DNA of 64,000 bases, taken from assembly GCA_016210495.1 (NCBI GenBank), contig JACQUC010000199.1, positions 1-64,000 of the forward strand, read 5' to 3'. This DNA comes from Chloroflexota bacterium (GTDB lineage Bacteria; Chloroflexota; FW602-bin22; JACPRP01). A model generated the notes under the pieces. The model was given only the letters and a program-made list of their open reading frames with translations, was not told the DNA's origin and searched no databases. Positions 52,146 to 61,242 of this stretch are shown in pieces. The first letter of the stretch is position 1. Each line of letters starts with the position of its first letter. A program made the translations under genes and the position numbers.

Positions 52146-53056
52146 GTTGCCCTCCTGGTCGGCTGCGTCTGGGCCCCCGCCTTAAGCGCTCGACCGTCTT
52201 TGACTCCTCGATACAGACCCCAGTAAAACATGAATCGGCACGCCAGACGTTCGCTCAGAAAACGTGCCCTGCCGATCATGCCTCCGGATTGCCCCGCACA
52301 CTGCTCTGTGTCTCTCCAGAGCCCCCGCCTCGGGAGTCGCACCATCCCCTTGAGCACGTCCGACAAGCCAAACTCGATCTCGGGCATGAAATCCGCTACT
52401 GCCCGATGCTCGTGCCACGCCCTCTCGTACACCTGCTGCGGTGTCAGTTCGTGTACGTGGAACACGGATGCTTCCGGCACGTACACAACCTGATAGCCAT
52501 TCTGTATCTGCCGCCACGCCCAAAGCTTGTCTTCACTGGCGGGTAGTTGCTCGTCGAAATGAGTTCTCCGCCACAGGTCCAGCCGAATGGCGGCGTTCGC
52601 CGCGTTGAAGCCCCACACCGCGTTGTGCGGCCCAAAGTTGTCTCTCGTCAGCGTCATTGCCTTGGAAAGCGATCGTGGCAGCGTTGCCACCGAATCCGAC
52701 CTCCCGTGCTGAGAGCCAAACGTTGCCGCGACGTCTGCGTCCACAAACGGGCCCAGGAGATGTGCCAGCCAGTGCCGGTCGTTCGGCACCGCGTGAGCGC
52801 TCAGGAGCACGCCATACCTGCCCTCTGCCGCACGGCAGCCAACGTTTAGCGCGTGGCCAAAAGTGAAATCCTCTGGCCTCATTTGAATCAGCCTCGCCGG
52901 AAACCCTCGCACGATCTCAAGTGTTCCGTCTGTCGAGCCGGAGTCGACCACGATCGTTTCGAGATCGTCTCTCGTCTGCGCGTAGACCACCTCCAAAGCC
53001 CTACCGATCAATCGCTCCTCGTTCTTCGCCCTGATGATGATGGATACTTCAATCAC
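52142..53056 (-). CDS. Glycosyltransferase family 2, rhamnosyltransferase-like
   Basis: 304 residues: IEVSIIIRAKNEERLIGRALEVV, VVDSGSTDGTLEI, LLSAHAVPNDRHWL in the acceptor region and SEDKLWAWRQIQNGYQVVYVPEA near the end. This pattern (AKNE, GSTDGT, SAHAVP) is that of rhamnosyl-type GT2 enzymes. The GTG at 53056 lies 7 nt after AGGAGGG and overlaps the previous stop by 8 nt; the earlier frame is not used. It overlaps the GT4 gene downstream by 4 nt. Confidence 0.85.
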   Translation of the reverse strand: MIEVSIIIRAKNEERLIGRALEVVYAQTRDDLETIVVDSGSTDGTLEIVRGFPARLIQMRPEDFTFGHALNVGCRAAEGRYGVLLSAHAVPNDRHWLAHLLGPFVDADVAATFGSQHGRSDSVATLPRSLSKAMTLTRDNFGPHNAVWGFNAANAAIRLDLWRRTHFDEQLPASEDKLWAWRQIQNGYQVVYVPEASVFHVHELTPQQVYERAWHEHRAVADFMPEIEFGLSDVLKGMVRLPRRGLWRDTEQCAGQSGGMIGRARFLSERLACRFMFYWGLYRGVKDGRALKAGAQTQPTRRAT

Positions 53057-55109
53057 ACACGGACCCTCCTGCGACAGACACCTGGCGTCCTTCCTCGACG
53101 ATTCGCGCATATCTCGCGATCGCGTGTGGAGTGACGTTAACCAGCCTGGAGGAATCTCCGCCCCCGGCCACGTACCTGGCAATCAGCAGTAGCCGTCCGC
53201 TTCGTTCCCAGAGAGGGCCACTGAACGTCCACAGACACGAGTCGAGCGTTCCCAGGATCCACCCGGGCGCTTTGTTCCGTAGAGCCTTTCTCTCCGCCGA
53301 TTGCAGATCGGAAACGTCGTTGATCGTGAGGAAAGGCGTCCACCCATCCCACCTGCCAACTGTATAGTTGAGTGCAATGAAGCCATCATCAAGGTACTGG
53401 GCGCGCGGCACGCCAAAACCTGATTTCGTGAGCATGTACTCTAGGCCCGCCGACTTCACCGCTCTCACTACGCGCCCGTCGATGCCGCCGGCTCGGTAGT
53501 AGTCATACGGGCGATACTCCTCCAGAAACCGTGATAGCTTGCTTCCACGTATCACGCTGCCGAATTTCTGCCTGAGCGTCCTGCCGTTCCTGTTGCCGCT
53601 GGCGTGATCCGCTGGGACTGGTCTGTACCCGTTGGGCCTGTACCTCAAGCGAACGTACGGCGGATCGGATCGCACACGCAGCGGAAGCGGCCTCCGATGC
53701 CAGGGAAGCTCCATCATAGGCGCGTCCATCGTCGCCCACCAACCCCGGGGCAGCAGATCTTCCCTACCCAGGAGTTCCCGTATGCGTCCCATTGCAAGCT
53801 TGAGGTTCTCCTCCAGCCGCCCTGGCGACATCAGCGACTCGATCGCCACGCCGATGCCGCAGCTCCCGAGCAAAGGCTCTAGACACGGGTAGACCCCACC
53901 CCTGTCGAGAGGTACCGTCAACAGCTCCAACGGCGAGTGCCGCATATACTCGAAGCTCTGGGCCGTCAGCACCAGTCCGGACCTCAGCTTCGTGAGCGCC
54001 ACCAGGTCGGTGAGAGCATACAGATTCTCCAGCTCGCGTATCATCCCCGACCAGAACACAATCGAGACGAGGACCTTGTTATTCTCCGCATAGGATCTGA
54101 GCAGCTCGTCCGAAGGCTCTTCGTCGAAGAACCCTCTGGCTACCTCACTCCAGTTGTACTCGGCGTGCTTGATCGACGAGAAGGGAGGACGGCTGGGATC
54201 GACTACTTGCAGGCACTGGTCCCTCCGAGACAAAGCGAAGAAATCCCGGTCGTCAAACTGTCGCCCCAGTACTACCCTTCCCGTGCCCTTGAGCGCTGTG
54301 GAGACGGCCTCGATCACCGTGGTTTGCGGCTGCCCGTAGATCGGCAGTAGCCCTTCTTCGCAGGCGCGCGGCAGCCAGTAGGAAACTAGGACCGGATCTC
54401 CCAACAGCCAACCGGAGGCCTCGTGTAGCCATCGTTTGGCCAACCTTTCCGTGACCGAGCGGAAGCTATCATTTGCCTCGAGCCTGTCGATCGTTTCGGC
54501 AAGACAGCCCCCGTTCGGTAAGTCTTCCCAGCGCTTGTCACCCACCGCGGCCAGGCATAGCTTCACGTTCCCACTGAGCAACGACCGCAATTCGCCCTCA
54601 GAGATGGATGCCTCGACGCCCAGCAACTTGCGGAAGTAGATTTCCGGATAGAAGTAGGCGTCCAGCCCCTGTAACCTGTCCACCGGTCGCGAGTCCACTA
54701 CGACGACTTCCGAGGGCAGCGGTCGCTCAAAGAACTCGAACACGTCCTGATACAGCGCCGTGACGCTTTGCGCCCGCGCGACAAAATGAACGTCCAGGTT
54801 CGCGGCCACCGACCCCATCAGGCTATCTCCCTGCATGACGATATGGACCTTGAATTTGTGCGCCAAGAAATAGAACTGCTCCAGGTGGCGGCCCCCGACG
54901 ACAAGGCTACCGGTAAGATGCCCAAACGGCAGCGAAATAGGGTCCCCGCCCCCGTAATGGACCCCGAGGCGATATGCATCGTAATAGGCGTCGAAGATCA
55001 TCCCACGCTCTCTGGCCAGCCAGGCCAGCGTGGCCGCCACGGCGTTCTTATGTGGGTTGTCGAATGGTGACAAATATAGGAGCAGGCTCCTTTTCAACTG
55101 CCGTGCCAT
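53049..55109 (-). CDS. Unknown 686-residue protein of the EPS region
   Basis: No family is recognised. The protein is soluble-looking, with no signal peptide or membrane helix, rich in Leu/Arg. Segments include an N-terminal LLLYLSPFDNPHKNAVAATL, a possible Rossmann-like strand SLVVGGRHLEQFYFLAH, and a C-terminal part (about 560-686) containing GVPRAQYLDDGFIALNYTVG and TLDSCLWTFSGPLWERSG. The ATG follows AGAGGAAG at 7 nt. Its first 62 nt overlap the 3' end of the epimerase gene, an unusually long overlap. It stands between an epimerase and a GT2, so a role in synthesis or modification of the surface glycan is likely but unproven. Confidence 0.6.
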   Translation of the reverse strand: MARQLKRSLLLYLSPFDNPHKNAVAATLAWLARERGMIFDAYYDAYRLGVHYGGGDPISLPFGHLTGSLVVGGRHLEQFYFLAHKFKVHIVMQGDSLMGSVAANLDVHFVARAQSVTALYQDVFEFFERPLPSEVVVVDSRPVDRLQGLDAYFYPEIYFRKLLGVEASISEGELRSLLSGNVKLCLAAVGDKRWEDLPNGGCLAETIDRLEANDSFRSVTERLAKRWLHEASGWLLGDPVLVSYWLPRACEEGLLPIYGQPQTTVIEAVSTALKGTGRVVLGRQFDDRDFFALSRRDQCLQVVDPSRPPFSSIKHAEYNWSEVARGFFDEEPSDELLRSYAENNKVLVSIVFWSGMIRELENLYALTDLVALTKLRSGLVLTAQSFEYMRHSPLELLTVPLDRGGVYPCLEPLLGSCGIGVAIESLMSPGRLEENLKLAMGRIRELLGREDLLPRGWWATMDAPMMELPWHRRPLPLRVRSDPPYVRLRYRPNGYRPVPADHASGNRNGRTLRQKFGSVIRGSKLSRFLEEYRPYDYYRAGGIDGRVVRAVKSAGLEYMLTKSGFGVPRAQYLDDGFIALNYTVGRWDGWTPFLTINDVSDLQSAERKALRNKAPGWILGTLDSCLWTFSGPLWERSGRLLLIARYVAGGGDSSRLVNVTPHAIARYARIVEEGRQVSVAGGSVCD

Positions 55110-56043
55110 CCGATTTCTTCCTCTGCCAATCTATGCTGTTTATCCACGTCCAAGTTCTCCGTACCCCGTCTACCAGATCCGTCGTGGGAGACCATCCCAA
55201 TACTTGCCTCGCACGATTGATGTCCAGGACGTTCACTGGAACGTCGAGGCTGCGCGCTTCTGTCCACCGCACCTGCGTTCCTCGACCAGTCACATCGGCA
55301 ACGTGCGCGACAACCTCGTTCAGACTCAATCCTCGACCACTCCCGATATTTACGATGCAGGGAGGATGCCGGGCTGTCGCCGCGCGCACGAATGCGTCTG
55401 CCACGTCCCCCACGTACACGTAATCGCGAACGACGCTTCCGTCGCCCCAGATCTCTATGCGCTCACCGCTCGCTACCTTTTGCAGGAAGGTGGTGATGGC
55501 ACCCTGGAGCTTCGCCGGATTTTGGCGTTCCCCATAGGGATTCGAGCAACGCAAGCTGATCCAATCCAATCCATTGAGGCGATGGAAGAGGCTAAGGTAC
55601 TTCTCCACCGCCAGCTTGGAGATGCCGTAGGAGCAAGTTGGGTTCGTGGGATGCCCCTCACGTATAGGCGTCTCGCGGGGAACCCCGTAAACGGTCCCCC
55701 CGGATGAGGCAAAGACGACTTTCCTCACTTTTGCACTTACACAGTGCTCCAGCAGCCTGATGGTGCCGACCACGTTGTCCTCGACGTCGAAAGATGGATC
55801 GTCGTTCGAGCTTTTCGGCAGGGTGCTCCACGCCAGGTGTAGCACGACTTCGACCCCGACTACGGCACTTTGCAGCGCCGCTCGATCATTCATATCGGCC
55901 CAAATATACTTGACATAAGGCAATTCTTCGCGAAACGGGCTGCGTGACCGGCTCAAAACGCTCACCTCATGGCACTCTTGGAACAATCTGTCTACCACAT
56001 GCGAGCCAATGAAGCCCTCGCCACCTGTCACAAGACACCGCAC
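55048..56043 (-). CDS. NAD-dependent sugar epimerase/dehydratase
   Basis: A 331-residue extended SDR. NAD motif LVTGGEGFIGSHV, the FASSGGTVYG strand with catalytic Ser/Thr, and YGISKLAVEKY with the Tyr-x3-Lys pair. ISLRCSNPYGERQ and VRDYVYVGDVADAF follow, as in UDP-glucose 4-epimerase relatives. It would supply an activated sugar to the surrounding transferases. The start is GTG 56043 after GGAGGTGATT. The 3' end overlaps the unknown gene by 62 nt. Confidence 0.88.
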   Translation of the reverse strand: MRCLVTGGEGFIGSHVVDRLFQECHEVSVLSRSRSPFREELPYVKYIWADMNDRAALQSAVVGVEVVLHLAWSTLPKSSNDDPSFDVEDNVVGTIRLLEHCVSAKVRKVVFASSGGTVYGVPRETPIREGHPTNPTCSYGISKLAVEKYLSLFHRLNGLDWISLRCSNPYGERQNPAKLQGAITTFLQKVASGERIEIWGDGSVVRDYVYVGDVADAFVRAATARHPPCIVNIGSGRGLSLNEVVAHVADVTGRGTQVRWTEARSLDVPVNVLDINRARQVLGWSPTTDLVDGVRRTWTWINSIDWQRKKSDGTAVEKEPAPIFVTIRQPT

Positions 56044-56044
56044 G

Positions 56045-57460
56045 TCAATCACCTCCGGACCCGCGTGCAGACCCATCCCCGCCGGCCATTGCCGCAGGCT
56101 CTGTTGCCGCAGGCCCCGTAGACGCACGCTTTAGCCTGCGCGGGGCGGGGCCCACGCCTGTCTTTGAAACGTCCCTTCCATCGCCGAGAGTCTGCCAATA
56201 AACCGCCACCACCTCGCCCACTATGCGTTGCCAGCAATACCTCTCGCTCACAAGACGGCGTCCGCTGTCGCCGATTTCTCGTCTCAGCGTCGCGTTGCCC
56301 AACAGCATGAGCAAGCGATCTGCCAGGCCGTCCGGGTCGTCCGGCGGTACCAAAAAACCGTTGACGCCGTCATGAATCAGCTCCGGTGTGCCTCCGGTGG
56401 CCGTGGCCACCACCGGCAGACCTACCGCCATCGCCTCCAGCAACGACATGGAGAACGGCTCCTCCCAGATGCTGGGGAAGGCGTACACGTCGCCGCTGGC
56501 CAGCGTTTTCGGGAACTCAGCCCGCGACTTCCAGCCGAGAAACTCGACGTGATCCTCCAGCCCCTGTGCCAACCGCTGCAATTCACCCTCGTATCCCGAG
56601 AACTCGGCGCCCGGGCGCCAGCTCACACCCACGATCTGAAGTCGTGCGTTGGCGATCTGTCGAACGACCAGATGCATTGCCCTCAGCAACGTGTGCAGAC
56701 CTTTTTCTGGAACAATCCTCCCCGCGAAGATGACCGTCGCCTCCCTGTCGGCCACAATCAAAGCATTCAATTCTCTTCGTTCGCCCACCTGACTGGGTTT
56801 GACCCCGTTGTACACGCAGAACAGCTTGTGCCCGTGCTCCGGGAACCGCTCCCGGATGCCCCGCAGCAAGTAATCGCTACACCCAATCACCGTGTCCACG
56901 TCACTCAAACACCGCTCGGCCAGTTCGGTGCGAAGCACAGAGTAGCCGAAGTAATCCTCCCGCTTCGAAAGCCCGTGCCAGGCGATGTGGAAGACTACCT
57001 TGCTGTCGGGGGCAAATCGCCGTATCCACGGTGCGAATTGAAGGATGTTGAACAGATGGACGATGTCGAATTTCCCTGCGCGAATCTTGAGCGCCAGGCG
57101 GGCGGCGTAGACTCCGTAATACCCGATGGATTGCCAGTAGTGCAGGGTGGGATCGAGCATCCGCCGCCCCACCCGGTACAGCAGGGGGAGCACCCGGGTG
57201 TCGACGAGCGTAACGGGCGTGTAGCAGTAGGCGATGCCATCGGCGGCCCCGTTCTCGCCCGTCCGCTTCGCCACCGAGAATATCGTCACGTCGTGCTGCT
57301 CCGATAGCACCTGGCTCATTTCCTGGATCAGGAACTCGATCGCCGTGGCGAACTCCTCGCGAGGCGGCAGTGGAAAGCGCTCCGGGGCGACCATCGCGAT
57401 GCGCAGTCGCCTGTCTCCTGTGGATTCCGGCTTTATGGGTTCAACCAGAGCACCTGTCAT
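56045..57460 (-). CDS. Glycosyltransferase family 4
   Basis: A 471-residue GT4. RIAMVAPERFPLPPREEFATAIEFL opens the acceptor domain, and VIFAGRIVPEKGLHTLLRAM and PSIWEEPFSMSLLEAMAVGLPVVATATGG form the donor site. The start is ATG 57460 with GGAGGG about 8 nt upstream, 2 bp after the radical SAM stop. The final 35 residues, rich in Pro/Ala/Gly, run through a GTAG-headed palindrome (56118-56153) and look like an acquired tail. The epimerase GTG lies just past its stop. Confidence 0.87.
   Translation of the reverse strand: MTGALVEPIKPESTGDRRLRIAMVAPERFPLPPREEFATAIEFLIQEMSQVLSEQHDVTIFSVAKRTGENGAADGIAYCYTPVTLVDTRVLPLLYRVGRRMLDPTLHYWQSIGYYGVYAARLALKIRAGKFDIVHLFNILQFAPWIRRFAPDSKVVFHIAWHGLSKREDYFGYSVLRTELAERCLSDVDTVIGCSDYLLRGIRERFPEHGHKLFCVYNGVKPSQVGERRELNALIVADREATVIFAGRIVPEKGLHTLLRAMHLVVRQIANARLQIVGVSWRPGAEFSGYEGELQRLAQGLEDHVEFLGWKSRAEFPKTLASGDVYAFPSIWEEPFSMSLLEAMAVGLPVVATATGGTPELIHDGVNGFLVPPDDPDGLADRLLMLLGNATLRREIGDSGRRLVSERYCWQRIVGEVVAVYWQTLGDGRDVSKTGVGPAPRRLKRASTGPAATEPAAMAGGDGSARGSGGD
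56118..56153. repeat. GTAG-headed REP-like palindrome, GCACGCT family, copy 3
   Basis: GTAGACGCACGCT-TT-AGCCTGCG with one mismatch in the stem, then GGGGCGGGGCC. It is inside the 3' end of the GT4 gene. Confidence 0.7.
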
Positions 57461-57462
57461 CC

Positions 57463-59694
57463 TTACCACCCTCCGTGCCTTCGCATATGGCAGCATCCGA
57501 GGCATCCTGGAAAAGTTCCCTTTTCCCGCAGTCTTATCCTGAATTTGCGGAATCGTTCGCTGTTCCAGACTGCCATGCTCTTGCTCTCCTTTAGCTGTCC
57601 GACGGCGTAGCCAAAGCATGGAAACATCTGCCCGTACGGCGATATCCATGCGTTTACCCACGGAAAGATGCACCGCTCCTCGGCGAGGTCGAGGGTGCCC
57701 TCGTAATAGGCCAGTACCTCGCTGGCGCTCATTCTCCCCTGGAAGGATACCTTCGGGCCAACGCGCCCTTTGAGCTGCTCGATGCGGCTCACCTGCCGCG
57801 CCAGCTCGCCGACGTCCAGCGCCTCTAACTTCAGCCTTGCGTTGATCTTCTCCTCCAGCTCGTCGTCGACCAGCACTCCCGAGTTGTCGACGGCGCTGGA
57901 CACCACCTGGAGTGTCACGTACTCAACGCCCAACTGGTCGGCTATCTCGACCACCCGATCGAGGGTATGCACGTTTGCCGAGGTTATCGTGCAGTTTACA
58001 TAGAGCCAGGGGCGTCTAAGCTTGCGGGAAACCTTCAGCTCTTGAATCCGCTCAATCGCCTGGACCGTGCGCCTGAAAGCCCCTCTGCTGCCCCGGACCA
58101 GATCGTGCACCTCTTCAGGACCGTCCAACGAGACCTGTACGAAGTCGATGCCCAGGTCGACGATCTCTCGGCATCGCGTCTCGTCCAACAGCGTCCCGTT
58201 CGTCCCAACCCCACAACGGTGTGACTCGCGCGCAGCCTTCAAGACACCCATGATGTCCCTGCGTGCAAAAGGCTCGCCCCCTGTGAACGTGAAGCGTGTG
58301 GTGCGCGGAAACTGCTTGATAGCCGCGGTGATCTCTTCCTGAGTCAGCTCGTTTCTCGTCCATGGAGCCTGCTTTTGGTGTATCTCCCGATAGATGAAGC
58401 ACATCGTGCACGATAGGTTGCACCTGTGAGTGAGCTCGAAGATCACCTGCAATGGTGGTAGGGCGAAGCCGCCGGGAAGACTGCTTGAGATCCGCGAATA
58501 TATTTCCAGGAACTGCCCGCGCAAACTGCCACGCATTCGCCTAATGATCCCCCCTCTCGCCTTCCCATTCGGTGCCGTGCGGCTCGCGTGCCAGGGCATT
58601 ATGCTTGAAGACGTCGTGTCTGGACGACCGGCAAGCAACGTGCAGCCCGCAACAATCCTCGATCCAACTGTAGGGGCGGACGTCTCTGTCCGCCCCGGAT
58701 GGGGAGGGGCATCACCACCATTTTGCGCCGACCACCATCGGGTGTCCTCACCCATCCCATAGCCGCCCGCCACAAGCCGCCTGGCTCTCTCCACCGATCT
58801 TGCATAGCCGATAGGCCCATATATACTTCCCAGCAGATAAGCCGCCTGGAGGTCCAGCGGCATGTGCGGCATACCCCGCAGCCGACATCGCAAGCTTCGC
58901 TTCGTCCATCGGTACCAGAAGAGCGTCCGTCCATAAGCAGCCTTGAACGCCGACATCTCTCTCGTCGTCAGAATAAGCTTCAACATGAAAGCGTTGTACC
59001 CTGTGCCGTAGTTGAAGAAGGTATGTCTCAGTTGACCGTAATCTCTAGGATGGGCGTGTCTCACCACGGCCCTCGGTTCGTAGGCTATCTTGCCTCCAGC
59101 TCGCAGGATTCGCGAGAAGATGTCGAGCTCTTCTCCACCTGCGGCGGGCGTGCCGGCGCCGAGCGCGCCGTCGAACGTGCCCACTCGATCGAAGGCGCTG
59201 CGTCGGAACGCCATATTGGCGCCTGTGCCAACTTCCTGGGGGATGAGGCACGCGTAGGCGCCGGCAGGTCCGCCAAATACCTTTGGCGCCCGTCCTTTGC
59301 TGTAGCTACAGTGCGTCTCCAGGATCATCTGGGCCGGAGTTTCGAGCTCCAATGCGGCAACGTGCCCGGTGCAGCACATCACGCCTTCGTCGCGAAACCC
59401 GAGCGTTAGCCAGCGTATCCAGTCCTGATCGACCACACAGTCGTCGTCGGTCATGGCTATGAACTCGCCTTGCGAGCAACGTACGCCCGCTCCTCGGGCA
59501 AAGCCCGAGCCGGGCCTGGCTTCCCAAACGTATCGGACCTGGCCGCCCCAACAGGCCACCATTTCCGGATCGGGTGCGACGGAGTTGTCGACGACCACGA
59601 CCTCATGCCCGTCGTCGCAAAGATCGATTATCGATTCGATGCACCTGCCTAGCGCGGGCCGCCTGTTCTTAGTGCACACAACGATCGAGATCAT
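57463..59694 (-). CDS. Glycosyltransferase family 2 fused to radical SAM protein
   Basis: 743 residues. Residues 1-315 form a GT2 (ISIVVCTKNRRPALGRCIES, metal motif MTDDDCVVDQDW, GTGANMAFRRSAFDRVG). Residues 387-743 form a radical SAM enzyme (CNLSCTMC: Cys425, Cys429, Cys432; FTFTGGEPFARRD; C-terminal FPGCLGCC). The linker (about 319-341) is encoded by a GTAG-headed repeat at 58670-58725, so the reading frame may have been fused by the insertion. An internal ATG at 58536 with a nearby AGGCG could still start the radical SAM part alone. Both halves resemble separate genes at 33421 and 31791. Confidence 0.82.
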   Translation of the reverse strand: MISIVVCTKNRRPALGRCIESIIDLCDDGHEVVVVDNSVAPDPEMVACWGGQVRYVWEARPGSGFARGAGVRCSQGEFIAMTDDDCVVDQDWIRWLTLGFRDEGVMCCTGHVAALELETPAQMILETHCSYSKGRAPKVFGGPAGAYACLIPQEVGTGANMAFRRSAFDRVGTFDGALGAGTPAAGGEELDIFSRILRAGGKIAYEPRAVVRHAHPRDYGQLRHTFFNYGTGYNAFMLKLILTTREMSAFKAAYGRTLFWYRWTKRSLRCRLRGMPHMPLDLQAAYLLGSIYGPIGYARSVERARRLVAGGYGMGEDTRWWSAQNGGDAPPHPGRTETSAPTVGSRIVAGCTLLAGRPDTTSSSIMPWHASRTAPNGKARGGIIRRMRGSLRGQFLEIYSRISSSLPGGFALPPLQVIFELTHRCNLSCTMCFIYREIHQKQAPWTRNELTQEEITAAIKQFPRTTRFTFTGGEPFARRDIMGVLKAARESHRCGVGTNGTLLDETRCREIVDLGIDFVQVSLDGPEEVHDLVRGSRGAFRRTVQAIERIQELKVSRKLRRPWLYVNCTITSANVHTLDRVVEIADQLGVEYVTLQVVSSAVDNSGVLVDDELEEKINARLKLEALDVGELARQVSRIEQLKGRVGPKVSFQGRMSASEVLAYYEGTLDLAEERCIFPWVNAWISPYGQMFPCFGYAVGQLKESKSMAVWNSERFRKFRIRLREKGTFPGCLGCCHMRRHGGW
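58670..58725. repeat. GTAG-headed REP-like repeat, GGGCGGAC family, copy 3, in frame
   Basis: GTAGGGGCGGAC...GTCCGCCC hairpin with tail GGGGCATCACCACCATTTTG, matching copy 2 at 43607-43659. It lies in frame at the junction of the GT2 and radical SAM halves. Confidence 0.85.
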
Positions 59695-59715
59695 CGCCTC
59701 CGTGCCCTCCCTTGC

Positions 59716-61206
59716 CTATCTCGCCAGTCCGGTCCACAGCTCGTTCTCACGCCCCTTTCTGAAAGACAACGCAATTGCGCACGCTTCTGCCACCGTCCGA
59801 CGACTGAATACCAGCAGGCTGGCAACGTACAGCGCGCAGCCGAGCAATATAGAGTAGACAAGCGTCCACACCTCATTTGCCTCAAGGGCGGCCGCGCCGA
59901 ATCCCTGAAACAGACCCACCCCCGCGAGAATCGCCAGCGAGCCCGTGATCCCTGGCTGCAAAGCCTCAAACACCCTCGTGTGGGCGAGGTCTATCTCCCG
60001 GTTAGTCAGCAGCAGGAGGGTCACCGAGCCCGCCGATAGGAACGCGGTCATCGCCACGGCAACTCCTTCAATGCCAAATTGCGTGCCCACCATCACCCCA
60101 GCTGTCGCCAGAGGCAGGACAACCAGGTTGCATTTGAGACTTATGTCGGGACGCCCCACTGCCATTAGCATCTCCCTGCTGACCGCGGTCACCGATCTGG
60201 CCATCCCCATGAAGCATAAGATCTGCGCCGGCACCACCATAGCCGCCCACTTGCTCCCGTAGATAACCGGAATGAGCTGCGGCGATAAGACCATCAAGAG
60301 CGCCAGCGCGGGAAGACTCACGAGTGCTAGAAAGCGGATCGCTCTCAGGAATGCTGACCGTAGCGCCTCCTGGTTGTCCCGCAGCTTGGAAAACGTCGGA
60401 AAGGCAACTTTCTGTACCGCCCATACGACGGTCGTCTCCGGATAAGTAGCCAATCGGAATCCCTGCGAGTAAAGCCCCAGCGGCGCTGGCCCCAGAATGC
60501 GTCCGATGATCAGGTAGTCGACGTTGTCAGTGAGGAAGATCAAGAGGCCTAGCCCCATAACAGATCGTCCATAGCGGAAGACTGCCCGCGCGTGAGTGAC
60601 ACTCAGGCGGAAGAAGGGACGCCACGGCACCAACAACCACGCGAGTGCGCTGGCCAGTGCGCTTCCGAGGACCAATCCGACTACGAGGCTCCACACGCCC
60701 AAGCCCTGGAAGGCGGCGACGACCGAGATGGCCGCCGAAGACAGGCCCGGAACTAGCTCCAACAACGCCTTGGGTTTGAACCTTAGCTCCCTTGCCAGCA
60801 ACATCTGATGAGTTTCGCCTGCAGCCGTGATGACGAAGACTACGCCCAGCACCATCAGGATTTCTCCAAGCAGGTGATTGCCATATAGCTCGCCGATCCA
60901 CGGCGCGCTGACTATCACCACCACCGACTGCAACACGCCGGCCAGCATGCTTAGCCAGAACGCGCTGTTGGTGTGGTCTGCCTCTGCCTCCTGCTCGTAA
61001 ATCACGGCCGCTCCCGTTCCCAGGTCTCCCAGGGCACTAACTGCCCCTACCACGGCTGCCGCGATGGCGAAGACCCCGAAATCCTCTGGAAAGAGCAATC
61101 GAGCCAGTGCTATGTTTGCTGCAAGCCCTACGACCTTGGCGAAGCCGAAGGAACAGAGCATCCAGAATGCCCCTGCTATGGCTTTCTGCCCGACTGCCCT
61201 GTTCAT
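59716..61206 (-). CDS. wzx: Polysaccharide flippase (Wzx-like)
   Basis: A 496-residue membrane protein with about twelve to fourteen helices of the MOP/PST flippase type. Family segments: GAFWMLCSFGFAKVVGLAANIALARLLFPEDFG at the start (here quoted in part: ARLLFPEDFGVFAIA), DLGTGAAVIYEQ, DNVDYLIIGRILGPAPLGLYSQGFRL-type motif and VAFPTFSKLRDNQEALRSAF. It carries lipid-linked repeats across the membrane for the Wzy-like polymerase. Its promoter region is shared divergently with the gene at 61243. Confidence 0.88.
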   Translation of the reverse strand: MNRAVGQKAIAGAFWMLCSFGFAKVVGLAANIALARLLFPEDFGVFAIAAAVVGAVSALGDLGTGAAVIYEQEAEADHTNSAFWLSMLAGVLQSVVVIVSAPWIGELYGNHLLGEILMVLGVVFVITAAGETHQMLLARELRFKPKALLELVPGLSSAAISVVAAFQGLGVWSLVVGLVLGSALASALAWLLVPWRPFFRLSVTHARAVFRYGRSVMGLGLLIFLTDNVDYLIIGRILGPAPLGLYSQGFRLATYPETTVVWAVQKVAFPTFSKLRDNQEALRSAFLRAIRFLALVSLPALALLMVLSPQLIPVIYGSKWAAMVVPAQILCFMGMARSVTAVSREMLMAVGRPDISLKCNLVVLPLATAGVMVGTQFGIEGVAVAMTAFLSAGSVTLLLLTNREIDLAHTRVFEALQPGITGSLAILAGVGLFQGFGAAALEANEVWTLVYSILLGCALYVASLLVFSRRTVAEACAIALSFRKGRENELWTGLAR

Positions 61207-61226
61207 TCAGCCAACCTCACGTATGG

Positions 61227-61232
61227 TATAAT
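61227..61232 (+). promoter_or_regulatory. Extended -10 promoter, nearly leaderless
   Basis: TGGTATAAT with TATAAT at 61227-61232; no good -35. The expected start near 61239 is only about 4 nt before the ATG at 61243, and no ribosome site is present, so the mRNA would be almost leaderless. Confidence 0.5.
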
Positions 61233-61242
61233 CAATCCTCGT

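Noticed and set aside
60973..61242. 90-residue Cys-rich N-terminal extension of the LamG-like protein
   Set aside because: It is antisense to the conserved N-terminal part of the Wzx flippase and has no ribosome site; the promoter lies downstream of it.
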